Shown here one piece after another: positions 18,128 through 27,248 of a stretch of 64,000 nt of DNA. The DNA is from Winogradskyella eximia (GTDB lineage Bacteria > Bacteroidota > Bacteroidia > Flavobacteriales > Flavobacteriaceae): the NCBI RefSeq assembly GCF_003386165.1, contig NZ_QRDV01000001.1, forward strand, positions 1,033,900 through 1,097,899, read 5' to 3'. The notes under the pieces are model-generated. The model made no database searches and was not told the DNA's origin. It saw only the letters and a list, made by a program, of their open reading frames with translations. Both the position numbers and the translations under genes were made by a program. Position 1 is the stretch's first letter. Each line of letters begins with the position of its first letter.

Positions 18128-18286
18128 ATGGTTGTAAATAAAACTAAATTATTAGCAGCAATATTTATAATTGTAGGTTCTGTTCTGCTTTTTATAAATG
18201 ATTTAAAGTTTAATCCATTAATTTTAATATTTAAAACTATAGGATTTGGACTTTTTATCTATGTATTAGTTAAAGAAAAAAAATAA
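18128..18286 (+). CDS. Small membrane protein downstream of trkH (52 residues)
   Basis: Short open frame starting with ATG 13 bases after the trkH stop. It encodes 52 residues with two hydrophobic segments (about LLAAIFIIVGSVLLFI and LILIFKTIGFGLFIYVLV) joined by a short polar loop, and a lysine-rich end (KEKK). No known family is recognised. Its close spacing to trkH suggests co-transcription, and it may be a small accessory subunit of the transporter, but there is no direct support. Confidence 0.55.
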   Translation: MVVNKTKLLAAIFIIVGSVLLFINDLKFNPLILIFKTIGFGLFIYVLVKEKK

Positions 18287-18448
18287 TTCTAGAATTTTTT
18301 TTAAGTATTTTAAATTTATATCTAGCCTATATTCTCATTAATATTTTCGTGATTTTTAAAATTTAGTTTTGTTGTTTCTGAACAAACAAGGTGTAACATT
18401 TGTAATGGTTTTACGTCTTATTTGTATAACCAATTAAAATCATCAATC

Positions 18449-18697
18449 ATGGAATTAGTAATCAATCATCAATTAGAATTTGTACCAGAACCCATTGAGG
18501 TTAATCATTTTACAACTCAAGGCTTATTAAATTCTAATTACAAATCTGTTGTGAAGAATAGCTTTAGCAACTCATCTTCAAAATCTATATTCGGAATTAA
18601 ACAGCGTTTAAAAGCTTCGCAATTTAATATGGTAAATCATACAGCTGCAATCTTAAAATTATCTGTTTTTGCCATAGCTTTAATCGCTTTGTTTTAA
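18449..18697 (+). CDS. Small tail-anchored protein, unknown
   Basis: Start chosen at ATG 18449-18451 (MELVINHQLEF), giving 82 residues; a TTG nine codons upstream is less likely. The soluble part is polar and Ser/Asn-rich (VVKNSFSNSSSKS) with a basic patch (GIKQRLKASQF), and the last 17 residues (ILKLSVFAIALIALF) are one membrane segment ending almost at the C-terminus. No family recognised. It is the first of three small tail-anchored genes in a row. Confidence 0.55.
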   Translation: MELVINHQLEFVPEPIEVNHFTTQGLLNSNYKSVVKNSFSNSSSKSIFGIKQRLKASQFNMVNHTAAILKLSVFAIALIALF

Positions 18698-18819
18698 AAT
18701 AGCGTATTAATATTCGTAACGTTCAACTGATACACTAATGTGTGCCTTTTATAGCTATCATAGCATTATAAATTTTACATAAATGCTATTTTGTTTTCAT
18801 CCTTTAAACCTTAGAAACT

Positions 18820-19104
18820 ATGTCTGCAAGTGCAATGAATACAAGTGTTAGAAATAACTTGAATTTACTTTCTAAACGTGATAGATTGAAAAATAGACTG
18901 GGTGGTTTTAATCGCGAAGAAAAAACGGAATATAATTTGCCAAAAGCAACAACCAAGCAGCTTAATCAAATTAGAAAGCGATTGAAAGAAGAACGTAAGG
19001 TTAGAATGTTAAAAGTTATTGCACTAACAGCAATTCTGTTTATGGGACTAGTATATGTGTTTTTGCAATCTGCAAAAGGAATAACGGAATTGTTAACTTA
19101 TTAA
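18820..19104 (+). CDS. Small tail-anchored protein, paralogue A
   Basis: 94 residues: basic N-terminal region (LLSKRDRLKNRLGGFNREEK), a conserved middle (YNLPKATTKQLNQIRKRLKEERK) predicted helical, and one C-terminal membrane segment (VIALTAILFMGLVYVFL). It shares with the next gene the pattern KxxRxxxxLGG(F/Y)N, a (L/F)PxAT motif, LxxIxxxLKxE and LK before the membrane segment. I know no function. An internal ATG at codon 6 is an alternative start. Confidence 0.6.
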   Translation: MSASAMNTSVRNNLNLLSKRDRLKNRLGGFNREEKTEYNLPKATTKQLNQIRKRLKEERKVRMLKVIALTAILFMGLVYVFLQSAKGITELLTY

Positions 19105-19132
19105 TTTCTTAGAACAATCTAAATTGTAAATT

Positions 19133-19393
19133 ATGCCACTAGGAGAATCAATGATTAGTACTGTGAAAAGTAACAAGAGCATTATGCTTGATAAATCTAA
19201 ACGATTTAGAAAAACACTTGGTGGCTATAATAAATGTAGAAAAGTTAAATATAGTTTTCCTGAAGCAACGCCAGAATATTTATTAGAAATAAAGAATAAG
19301 TTGAAAAAGGAAAATCAAATGATTTGGTTAAAAACAACCGTAGCCTTTTTTATTATATCAGGTGGTTTGCTTTTATATCTTTTAACTCAATAA
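19133..19393 (+). CDS. Small tail-anchored protein, paralogue B
   Basis: 86 residues, clearly related to the gene 28 bases upstream: KSKRFRKTLGGYNKCRK, FPEATPEYLLEIKNKLKKE, then one C-terminal membrane segment (TVAFFIISGGLLLYLL). The start is either this ATG or the one at codon 7. A bidirectional terminator follows immediately, ending the unit. Confidence 0.6.
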   Translation: MPLGESMISTVKSNKSIMLDKSKRFRKTLGGYNKCRKVKYSFPEATPEYLLEIKNKLKKENQMIWLKTTVAFFIISGGLLLYLLTQ

Positions 19394-19435
19394 AAAAACC
19401 TTTCGAGTTTTAATAACTTGAAAGGTTTTTTTTCT
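19391..19435. terminator. Bidirectional terminator
   Basis: A run, stem of about 10 pairs (AACCTTTC with GAAAGGTT) and T8, between the converging small-protein unit and the aminotransferase gene. Confidence 0.85.
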
Positions 19436-19454
19436 AAAACGATAAAATATTTTT

Positions 19455-20639
19455 TTAACTCAATGCAGTCTTAATACGTTTAATCGCTTCTTTAATGTCG
19501 TCTTGAGAAGCAGCATAAGAAATTCTTATACAATCTTTGTTTCCAAAAGCTTCTCCCGTAACCGTTGCAACTAAAGCTTCTTCAAGTAAGAATAAAGAAA
19601 AATCAGAGGCATTATTTATAGTTTTTCCTTTTATAGTTTTTCCAAAATAATAAGAAATATTAGGGAATACGTAAAACGCTCCTTCAGGTTCATTAGTTTT
19701 AAAACCTTCAATATCACTTAATAAATTCAAAATAAGTTGACGTCTTTCTTTAAATTCATCAACCATATACTTTATGCTAGATGGATCTGCTTCTAATGCT
19801 GTAATTGTAGCACGTTGTGCAATACAGTTTGCACCACTAGTAATTTGTCCTTGCATCTTATTGCAGGCTCTAGCAATCCAATCTGGTCCGCCAATGTATC
19901 CAATTCTCCAACCTGTCATAGCAAAAGCTTTAGATACGCCATTCACAGTAATCGTTCTATCGTACATGTCATCAAATTCAGCCATACTAAAATGACCACC
20001 TTTAAAATTGATATGTTCGTAAATTTCATCTGAAACTACATAAATATTAGGGTGTTTTTGTAAAACATCTGCTAATGCTCTTAATTCAGCTTTGCTATAC
20101 ACAGAACCACTTGGGTTACATGGTGAGCTGTACCAAATCATTTTGGTTTTTGGTGTTATGGCAGCTTCCAGTTGTTCTGCTGTCATTTTAAAATCGTTAT
20201 CAATAGATGTTTGCACTTCTACAGGAACGCCATCACTTAATTGAACAATATCGCTATAACTCACCCAATAAGGGCAAGGTAAAATAACTTCGTCTCCAGG
20301 GTTTAACATTACAGCAGCAATATTAGCTAAGGCTTGTTTAGCGCCTGTAGAAACGACTATTTGTGGTAAGGTATAGCTAAGGTTATTGTCGCGTTTAAAT
20401 TTTTTTATAATGGCTTCTTTCAATTCAACATAACCATCAACAGGAGTATAGCTATTATAATTTTGGTTAATGGCCTCAATAGCAGCCTCCTTAATAAAAT
20501 CTGGAGTATTAAAATCTGGTTCACCCAAACTTAATCCGATTATATCTTTGCCTTCTGCACGGAGTTCTCTAGCTTTTGCAGCCATAGCAAGCGTTGCTGA
20601 TGTAGCTAGCTTGTTAATTCTATCCGAAAGTTGATTCAT
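19455..20639 (-). CDS. Class I/II pyridoxal-phosphate aminotransferase (aspartate aminotransferase type)
   Basis: Transfers amino groups between aspartate (or another amino acid) and 2-oxoglutarate. The 394 residues have the fold type I layout: N-terminal GLSLGEPDFNTPDFI, STGAKQALANI, SSPCNPSGSVYS, DEIYEHI and the PLP lysine K237 in VSKAFAMTGWRIGY, plus C-terminal EAFGNKDCIRISYA with the substrate-carboxylate Arg. This resembles the Thermus-type AspC subgroup. Exact substrate preference cannot be told. It is 32 bases from the desaturase gene on the same strand. Confidence 0.92.
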   Translation of the reverse strand: MNQLSDRINKLATSATLAMAAKARELRAEGKDIIGLSLGEPDFNTPDFIKEAAIEAINQNYNSYTPVDGYVELKEAIIKKFKRDNNLSYTLPQIVVSTGAKQALANIAAVMLNPGDEVILPCPYWVSYSDIVQLSDGVPVEVQTSIDNDFKMTAEQLEAAITPKTKMIWYSSPCNPSGSVYSKAELRALADVLQKHPNIYVVSDEIYEHINFKGGHFSMAEFDDMYDRTITVNGVSKAFAMTGWRIGYIGGPDWIARACNKMQGQITSGANCIAQRATITALEADPSSIKYMVDEFKERRQLILNLLSDIEGFKTNEPEGAFYVFPNISYYFGKTIKGKTINNASDFSLFLLEEALVATVTGEAFGNKDCIRISYAASQDDIKEAIKRIKTALS

Positions 20640-20671
20640 GTGATTGTGTTGTTTTTATTCTGGGAAATGTA

Positions 20672-21769
20672 CTAAGCCATGCTTGGCTTTTGTCCTAATT
20701 GTTTTAATTGCTGATAATGCTCTGTAATAGCTGTCCACATTGAGTTGTACTCATTATATGGTAGACTAAATTCATGAGCAGTTTCTCTTACTATTTTTGC
20801 TATATTTTTATAATGAACATGGCTAATGTTTGAAAACAAATGGTGTTCAACTTGTCTATTTAAGCCTCCTGTATAAAATTCAACAATCCAGCTCTTTGGT
20901 GAGAAGTTCGATGTAGTAAACAGTTGGTGAATTGCCCAAGTGTTTTTCATGTTTCCATTTTCATCTGGTAATGGCATTTCTGTATTAGGCATTACATGTG
21001 CTAATTGAAAAACAACACTTAAAATCATACCAGCCGTATAGTGCATAATTAGAAACCCAATTAATACTTGCCACCACGTATAACCTAACATTAAAGGTAA
21101 TACAACCCAAATCGTATAGTATATTATTTTTCCAATAATTAGCTTAGTCCATTGCGTCGCAGGATTAGGGAAATCACCGTAAGATAATTTTCTTTTAAGG
21201 TATTGGTAGGTTTGTTTAAAATCTGTGGTAATTGCCCAGTTTACAGTTAATAAACCATATAATAAAAAGGCATAATATTTTTGGTATTTGTGGATTTTTA
21301 ACCATTTAGCATGTTTAGAAAAACGGATAATTCTTCCTGCATCAATATCTTCATCATGTCCTTGGATATTGGTGTAAGTATGATGTAACACATTGTGTTG
21401 TACTTTCCAGTTATAATCGTTACCAGCTAATATGTGTATGCTACTTCCCATAAGTTTATTTACCCATTTTTTACTAGAAAAAGAGCCATGGTTAGCATCG
21501 TGCATAACATTCATACCTACTCCAGCCATACCAATACCAATAACCATCATAGATATAACTTGTAACCAAACAGGTAGATTGTCTACTGTTAACAATACTA
21601 TTAACGGACCAAGTAACAATGTAAACATTACTACAGCCTTTATGTATAGTTTCCAGTTGCCTGTTTTTTTGATGTTATTTTCTTTAAAGTAGTTGTTAAC
21701 GCGTTTGTTTAGGGTTCTAAAGAATTTTGCTGAATCTGTTCTAGAGAATTTTACTGTTTGTTGTGCCAT
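20672..21769 (-). CDS. Membrane fatty acid desaturase
   Basis: Di-iron membrane enzyme of 365 residues that puts a double bond into acyl chains, helping membrane fluidity. The three histidine boxes are intact: H90-DANH-94, HNVLHH at 125-130 and QVEHH near 300. Hydrophobic pairs at about 45-85 and 185-250 give the usual four membrane segments. The QxxHH third box and the layout resemble the linoleoyl-CoA (delta-6-like) group, but there is no cytochrome b5 domain, so electrons must come from a separate carrier. Position of the new double bond cannot be told. Confidence 0.92.
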   Translation of the reverse strand: MAQQTVKFSRTDSAKFFRTLNKRVNNYFKENNIKKTGNWKLYIKAVVMFTLLLGPLIVLLTVDNLPVWLQVISMMVIGIGMAGVGMNVMHDANHGSFSSKKWVNKLMGSSIHILAGNDYNWKVQHNVLHHTYTNIQGHDEDIDAGRIIRFSKHAKWLKIHKYQKYYAFLLYGLLTVNWAITTDFKQTYQYLKRKLSYGDFPNPATQWTKLIIGKIIYYTIWVVLPLMLGYTWWQVLIGFLIMHYTAGMILSVVFQLAHVMPNTEMPLPDENGNMKNTWAIHQLFTTSNFSPKSWIVEFYTGGLNRQVEHHLFSNISHVHYKNIAKIVRETAHEFSLPYNEYNSMWTAITEHYQQLKQLGQKPSMA

Positions 21770-21826
21770 TAGAATATGTATTATTTATTGTTATAACGTA
21801 AGGGATTTTAATTCATTACAACATTA

Positions 21827-21834
21827 CAAAGATA
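21827..21834 (-). promoter_or_regulatory. -7 element of the desaturase promoter
   Basis: Reads TATCTTTG on the minus strand, about 58 bases before the desaturase start. Confidence 0.5.
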
Positions 21835-21893
21835 GTTAATAAATAAAAAGCAACCATTATCGATTAAGGTTAAATTATACAGCTTAAATTTAA

Positions 21894-21901
21894 GTATTTT
21901 T
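21894..21901 (+). promoter_or_regulatory. -7 element of the rsmG promoter
   Basis: Reads TATTTTTG, 17 bases before the rsmG ATG; implies a very short leader. Confidence 0.45.
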
Positions 21902-21918
21902 GTTCAAACTTTTTAGCC

Positions 21919-22548
21919 ATGGAATTAATCCTAAAATACTTCCCAGATTTAACTGAGACTCAAATTCAACAATTTGAAGCTTTAGAAGAATTATATAAAG
22001 ATTGGAATAGCAAAATCAATGTAATTTCTCGTAAGGATATAGATGAACTCTATTTAAAACATGTTTTGCATTCTTTAGGGATTGCAAAAGTTATGAATTT
22101 TACTGATGGCTCTTCAATTTTAGACGTTGGTACAGGAGGAGGATTTCCTGGAGTACCATTGGCTATTTTGTATCCACAATGTCAATTTCATTTGGTAGAT
22201 AGTATTAATAAAAAATTAAAAGTTATTAATGCTGTTTGTGAAGCCATTGAACTCACTAATGTAAAAACAACTCATAGCAGAGTAGAGGCTATTGATGAAA
22301 CTTTCGATTTTATTGTTAGTAGAGCTGTTACCACCATGCCAGAGTTTACAACTTGGGTAAAAGGTAAAACTGCGAGAACTCAGAAAAACGAATTAAAAAA
22401 TGGCATCTTGTATTTAAAAGGAGGAGATTTAACAGAAGAGTTAAAGCAGTATAAAACTGTAAAAGCTTTTTTACTTTCAGATTATTTTGAAGAACCTTTT
22501 TTTGAAACTAAAAAAGTAATTCATCTACCACTAAAATATAAAGTCTAG
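21919..22548 (+). CDS. rsmG: 16S rRNA m7G527 methyltransferase
   Basis: Methylates N7 of guanine 527 in 16S rRNA with S-adenosylmethionine. The 209 residues match family length and motifs: N-terminal LEELYKDWNSKINVISRKD, SAM site ILDVGTGGGFPGVPLAI, HLVDSINKKLKVI and FIVSRAVTTMPEF. It is divergent from the desaturase gene and ends at a strong terminator. Confidence 0.96.
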   Translation: MELILKYFPDLTETQIQQFEALEELYKDWNSKINVISRKDIDELYLKHVLHSLGIAKVMNFTDGSSILDVGTGGGFPGVPLAILYPQCQFHLVDSINKKLKVINAVCEAIELTNVKTTHSRVEAIDETFDFIVSRAVTTMPEFTTWVKGKTARTQKNELKNGILYLKGGDLTEELKQYKTVKAFLLSDYFEEPFFETKKVIHLPLKYKV

Positions 22549-22564
22549 TTATAGATTTATTAGT

Positions 22565-22612
22565 CATAAAAAAAAGCCGTCACAATAAGTATTGCGACGG
22601 CTTTTTTTATGA
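22565..22612. terminator. Bidirectional terminator
   Basis: GC-rich stem (AAGCCGTC with GACGGCTT) flanked by A and T runs, between convergent rsmG and the T9SS cargo gene. Confidence 0.9.
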
Positions 22613-22628
22613 TAGAAAGTCAAATGAT

Positions 22629-23360
22629 TTATTGCTTAACTATTTTTTTAGTAGTAGATTCACCTTCTTCGTTAGTAAAACGAACAATGTATGGTTGAGC
22701 AGATAAGTCTGAAATATTAATTTTATCTCCACCAGAAACAATGTTTGCTTGTTTTACATTTCTTCCTAAAAGGTCGAAAAAGTCAACCGTTAGATCTTCT
22801 GTAGAATTTACGCTTAGTTCGTTTTTTACACTTGTTGGATAAACTTCTAAAGTCGAAAGTTGTGAATCATCAATACTTAAAGCAGGAGTGTAATTATAAG
22901 TTACATTTAAAGGTGTACCTAAAGTATTGCCATTAACATCAAAAGCTTGAAATCTAAATGTCCAACTCATTGCAGTTGATGTGTCAATTGCATTTTGATT
23001 CCAAAAATTATTTCCTGCACTATTAGTTGTTCCAGGTGCAATCATAGCTGCAGTGCTTGGATAACCACTGTTTAAAGCGATATTATTTAAACATACACCG
23101 GCAAAACAAAGTTGAAAATTAGAACCATCTGTGCCAACTAGGTTGTCTACAAAAATTCTCATGTAAATAGCTTCACTAGAAGTGTTTGTAACTTTAAATT
23201 TCCAATTACACGGATCAAGATAATCACAACCTGCATCAGAAAAATTGATAGTTTGCCCTTCTGTTACAATACTATCGTCGCTTTTATCTCTAACTTCAAA
23301 TTGAGCATTTGCTGCAAAAGAGGCTAAAATTAAGCCCATAAAAAGTAATGTTTTTTTCAT
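22629..23360 (-). CDS. Secreted protein with T9SS type A sorting domain
   Basis: 243 residues. Signal peptide (MKKTLLFMGLILASFAANAQ), a beta-rich middle with four Cys (AGCDYLDPC, LCFAGVC) that may form disulfides, and a C-terminal T9SS sorting domain (LEVYPTSVKNELSVNS ... YIVRFTNEEGESTTKKIVKQ). The sorting domain is removed on export through the type IX system, leaving the protein secreted or attached at the surface. The middle domain is not one I recognise. A 124-base gap separates it from the larger T9SS cargo gene upstream on the same strand. Confidence 0.85.
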   Translation of the reverse strand: MKKTLLFMGLILASFAANAQFEVRDKSDDSIVTEGQTINFSDAGCDYLDPCNWKFKVTNTSSEAIYMRIFVDNLVGTDGSNFQLCFAGVCLNNIALNSGYPSTAAMIAPGTTNSAGNNFWNQNAIDTSTAMSWTFRFQAFDVNGNTLGTPLNVTYNYTPALSIDDSQLSTLEVYPTSVKNELSVNSTEDLTVDFFDLLGRNVKQANIVSGGDKINISDLSAQPYIVRFTNEEGESTTKKIVKQ

Positions 23361-23427
23361 AGTGTTTTATTTTGTGAATTTTAATATTAAAAAATGTCTT
23401 TTCAAAGATAAGGTTTTTTATAATTAA

Positions 23428-23463
23428 TAAAAAAGGGAAGCCTTTTTTGAAGTACCTCCCTTA
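23428..23463 (-). terminator. Probable terminator of the Omp28-T9SS gene
   Basis: Short stem (AAGGGA with TCCCTT, minus strand) and T6 run, 22 bases after the stop codon of the upstream cargo gene. Confidence 0.55.
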
Positions 23464-23484
23464 ATATCATAGTAATACGTTGTG

Positions 23485-25413
23485 TTACTTACTCACTACA
23501 AATTTTGAACTGTATAAAGCATTTCCATCATTAATGTTCATTATATAATGACCAGCATTTAATTGAGACACTGGTAACTCTATAGTTTGATTACCGAATA
23601 GGCCTTCGTAATTTTTATTAATTACAGTTCTTCCTAACATATCTGTAACAGTGATATTGTAATCACCATTTCCAGCTTGAAAAGCAATATTAAGTTTGTC
23701 TGTTGTAGGATTCGGATATAGTTTTATTGTAGAGATTCCTGATACTTCTTCAACGCTTAAAGCTTGAGTAACACTGCTTTGTTTAGCGCTTACAATACTA
23801 CCATCAACAGCATCTATTAATACTACAATAATATGCATATTGTTAACATCACTTGTTAAAGGAATATTATATGTGAAGTCATAGGATACAATATCTCCAC
23901 CATTGATAACATTTGGGACAGATCCTGCTTGACCATTGAATCCACCAAGTAAAGCACGACCTACGTGGTTATATACCATCTGAGTAGCAGGAACAGGGTT
24001 TCCGTAACCTTCGTAACCTCCCATAGCGCCTTCTCCACCTCCAGCGTAATAATTTACTTGGTCATAATCTAGTTGATTAGTATTAGTTCCATCTCCTGTT
24101 CCAGTAACACCATCTTCTGATATGATAACACCTAACCTAAAGTTTGCAGAACTAAATGCTGTATAGAAATTTGCATTAGCAGAAATAGTTAAAGTATTAC
24201 CTGATTGTGTTGCTCCAGATGATAAATCTACAGGGACTACTTCTGTAACTTGAATGTTATAAGCACCTAATAAAGATGTTTGTCCTGGGTCTACACCGTT
24301 GATTTTACGATCAACGGTAGCATTAGGCCAGCCACCTCCAGTTAAAGCAGTAATACCATTGTCATATGCAGTTACTGACATTGGGTCTGCATTGTGGACA
24401 GCAACTCCAACAACATTATTAGGATATGTTGAGGTCATATAATCTAAACCAACACTACCCCTTGGACACCAACCACACCATGTACCTGTAGCTTCTTCTA
24501 TAAATACAGCTTTTGTACCAGCCTGTGTCATAGTATTAAATTGAACCGTTTGAGAATTATTAGTCATGTTAGTATCAGCTCCACCATTAATACCTGTTAT
24601 TGTAGCTGAAATATCTACTGCAACAGAGCTACTGTAATTTACCATATCAGGATGAGAAACTGTTGCAGTTGCTCCGCCAGCAATATTAGTGGTTATTGTA
24701 GCAGAGTTTGTTGTTGAACCATCAGTCCATTCTACATCTAAAGACGTTAGCATATTACCACCTTCATTTGTAACTGTTATTTCAAAAGGGTAGTTTGTAT
24801 TAACTAAACCATAGCGAGGAAGATTTATACTTGTTAAAGCTGCATCATCATCATTGAATTTTTTAACCTCAACATCATCAATATTTAAACGAAATTGATC
24901 TGAAACGTTATGGTGTCTGAAAGCAACATAGATAGTTTGTCCTATAAAAGAAGTTACTTCTAAATTTCGACTTTGATAACCATTAGAAGCTCCAATCACT
25001 TCATTGAAGTTAGTGGTAGAAGCGCCAAGTGTAGCAATATCTGAAGCTGTCGCTACATAGACAGTGTAATTTTCGTTAGCCCAAGCTTGATCTTGTCCGT
25101 AAGCTTTCCATTCTAGAAAAACGTTACCTGTTGCTCCAGATAAATCTATTGCAGGAGAAACCATCCAATTGTCAGGATTTAATGCCCCTGGAGGGGTTCC
25201 GGTAGCTGGATTCCAAGAGGCTGACGTTGCATGCTCAGCTTGTACAGCTTCAAGATTCGCAACATACCAATTATTATTATCTCCGTCAGAATCTGTTAAA
25301 GTCCAACTGTCAAGATTTCCAGAAGAGAAATCATCAGAAAAATAAGTTTGCGCCATAGTAAATTGTGTAAAAGCAAAACAAAGCACAAATGCGAGAGTAA
25401 TTTTTTTAATCAT
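23485..25413 (-). CDS. Omp28-related surface protein with jelly-roll domain and T9SS sorting domain
   Basis: 642-residue export protein. Order: signal peptide (1-21), choice-of-anchor J/MAM-like jelly roll (about 22-190, YFSDDFSSGNLDSWTLTDSDGD), a CARDB-like beta domain (about 195-295), an Omp28-like thioredoxin-fold domain with EEATGTWCGWCPRG (about 305-320), and a T9SS sorting domain (about 560-642, IKLYPNPTTDKLNIAF). Omp28 of Porphyromonas is a surface antigen; a redox role for the CGWC pair is inference. The gene lies next to a second Omp28-like protein, a TlpA thioredoxin and DUF6029, suggesting a shared extracytoplasmic thiol function. Confidence 0.88.
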   Translation of the reverse strand: MIKKITLAFVLCFAFTQFTMAQTYFSDDFSSGNLDSWTLTDSDGDNNNWYVANLEAVQAEHATSASWNPATGTPPGALNPDNWMVSPAIDLSGATGNVFLEWKAYGQDQAWANENYTVYVATASDIATLGASTTNFNEVIGASNGYQSRNLEVTSFIGQTIYVAFRHHNVSDQFRLNIDDVEVKKFNDDDAALTSINLPRYGLVNTNYPFEITVTNEGGNMLTSLDVEWTDGSTTNSATITTNIAGGATATVSHPDMVNYSSSVAVDISATITGINGGADTNMTNNSQTVQFNTMTQAGTKAVFIEEATGTWCGWCPRGSVGLDYMTSTYPNNVVGVAVHNADPMSVTAYDNGITALTGGGWPNATVDRKINGVDPGQTSLLGAYNIQVTEVVPVDLSSGATQSGNTLTISANANFYTAFSSANFRLGVIISEDGVTGTGDGTNTNQLDYDQVNYYAGGGEGAMGGYEGYGNPVPATQMVYNHVGRALLGGFNGQAGSVPNVINGGDIVSYDFTYNIPLTSDVNNMHIIVVLIDAVDGSIVSAKQSSVTQALSVEEVSGISTIKLYPNPTTDKLNIAFQAGNGDYNITVTDMLGRTVINKNYEGLFGNQTIELPVSQLNAGHYIMNINDGNALYSSKFVVSK

Positions 25414-25496
25414 AGTGTTAGTTGAATTAAGTTAATTGATATTTATTATTCTGCCTTGAAGATAACTAAATCACTAATTGCCACAAAAATATGGCA

Positions 25497-25530
25497 TAAA
25501 AAAAACGGTATTTAATTTTAAATACCGTTT
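25497..25530 (-). terminator. Rho-independent terminator of the tlpA-DUF6029 unit
   Basis: Twelve-base arms (AAACGGTATTTA and its complement) and T8 on the minus strand, 24 bases after the stop codon. Confidence 0.85.
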
Positions 25531-25553
25531 AAATGCTATTTTTTCGGATAAAC

Positions 25554-27203
25554 TTAAAAGGCAACCGTTAGGTTTGCACTAAGACCTGTGTTTTCAGGTA
25601 CAAATCTACAAACGCCGCCTATACATATCAAGCCACCTCGTTGTCTTCCGTAGTTAATTCCTAATCTAGTATTGCCTTTACTGTAACTTCCTCCAACACT
25701 GTAATAGTGAGTTTTGTTTTCTCCACCATAATTATAGTTATCAGCGGCATAAACTGCTAGACGTGTAGAAAAATTATATTCAATAACTCCTGCTGCCCAA
25801 TTTTTACGATCGTCTTCACTCCATAAATGTTGTACAACAAAACGCGCAGCTTTACCATCATCAAATCTTCTAGTGGATTCAATAACACCAATGTTTGCTA
25901 AGATAGATTTGTTTCCTAAAGGACCACCTTCAACAATTCCTTTATCTACAATTACATTTTGGTATGTAAATGCAGAGCTCCAGTTTTTTGACCATTTCTT
26001 TTTTATTTCAAGATTTAAATCTCTAAATAGTTGATGACCTTTACCTATAAACTTAGCCTTGTACCAGCGGTTTTCAATATTGTATTCGGCATCTAATCCT
26101 CCCCAATAAGAAAAGTTCATGGCTAATTTTGTGCCATATTTACCACCTAAAGTACTACCTTTTTTAAAGGAGTAAAACAAATCGAATTGTGTGCCAACTT
26201 CACCAGCACGTTGGTCAAATGATTCTATGATTAATCTAGATTGTGGGTTGTAAACGTACAGATTGGTTAAAAGATAATCTTGTTGTTTGGTAAGGCCAGG
26301 TACATAATTAATAACTTGTTGGTTATATATGTTTCCTTCAGCAAAACGGTCTGAGAAAAAACTGAAATTTTCTAAACGTCTAAAGGTGGCGTTTATACCT
26401 AGTCCTTTTTTTGCATAACCTGCATTGACTTGTAAAGCTGTTCCGTCATATAATTTATTAGAAGATAATTGACCTTCATTAGCAATAGCATCTGGATCTT
26501 TTATAATCGCTTCAACACCTGCGTAAAAGTTGTCAATTATAAAATCTAAACGACCTCCATATGCGCCTACTGTAGTTGGTAATGCTTCGTTTCCTTCAGT
26601 ATCTTGGTTTCTGCCAACATAACTTGCTCCTAATTGTATATCAATAGACTCAATATTTAAAGCTCCACTAAGACTTAAATCAGCATCGATACCTTGAATT
26701 GTACCTGCAGATTCCTCAAAACCATAGCGTTGTTTTCCAAAGACTGCTTTAAGGCTTAAGTCTTTGGTAGCGTTAAATCTAATGTTTAATCCTTTTAATG
26801 CATTATTTAATCCTAATTGTCTGTCTTCCCAAGATCGTAATATTAATCCACTACCAAATTGTTCATAAAAATAACCTGCTGTTATATCTAAATTTTCGTC
26901 CTTATAGTTAAAGTAGTAGGTAGCAACATTATTTTGATTATCATATATTGGACTGTACCCTAATAAGGCAGATGGTAAATAAGACTCATATTGGGCACCA
27001 GCAGTAAACTTACCAAGATTGTAATTCATTAAAATATAATTATTGGCTCTAAATTGATCTTCTGGTGCTAAGAAGTTAATGCCTTTGTCCGTTTGAAGCC
27101 ATTGAGAATTAGATTCTAATCCTCCGTAAAAATAGCCAGTCTCTTGAGCGTTTATAAAGTAGAGGTTTGATAATAGCGTAGCTAGAATAACTAATTTTTT
27201 CAT
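25554..27203 (-). CDS. DUF6029 outer-membrane protein
   Basis: 549 residues with signal peptide (MKKLVILATLLSNLYFINAQ) and a long run of amphipathic strands ending in hydrophobic LSANLTVAF, as in outer-membrane beta-barrels. Motifs such as YFYEQFGSGLILRSWEDRQLGL and GLNIRF match the DUF6029 family, common in Bacteroidota. It has CIGGVC near the end. Function of the family is not known to me. It begins 45 bases after a TlpA-type thioredoxin gene on the same strand and probably shares its transcript. Confidence 0.82.
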   Translation of the reverse strand: MKKLVILATLLSNLYFINAQETGYFYGGLESNSQWLQTDKGINFLAPEDQFRANNYILMNYNLGKFTAGAQYESYLPSALLGYSPIYDNQNNVATYYFNYKDENLDITAGYFYEQFGSGLILRSWEDRQLGLNNALKGLNIRFNATKDLSLKAVFGKQRYGFEESAGTIQGIDADLSLSGALNIESIDIQLGASYVGRNQDTEGNEALPTTVGAYGGRLDFIIDNFYAGVEAIIKDPDAIANEGQLSSNKLYDGTALQVNAGYAKKGLGINATFRRLENFSFFSDRFAEGNIYNQQVINYVPGLTKQQDYLLTNLYVYNPQSRLIIESFDQRAGEVGTQFDLFYSFKKGSTLGGKYGTKLAMNFSYWGGLDAEYNIENRWYKAKFIGKGHQLFRDLNLEIKKKWSKNWSSAFTYQNVIVDKGIVEGGPLGNKSILANIGVIESTRRFDDGKAARFVVQHLWSEDDRKNWAAGVIEYNFSTRLAVYAADNYNYGGENKTHYYSVGGSYSKGNTRLGINYGRQRGGLICIGGVCRFVPENTGLSANLTVAF

Positions 27204-27248
27204 TGTAAGGTGGTTGTTAGTTGTAAGCGGTAAGTTCTAAAGTCTAAA

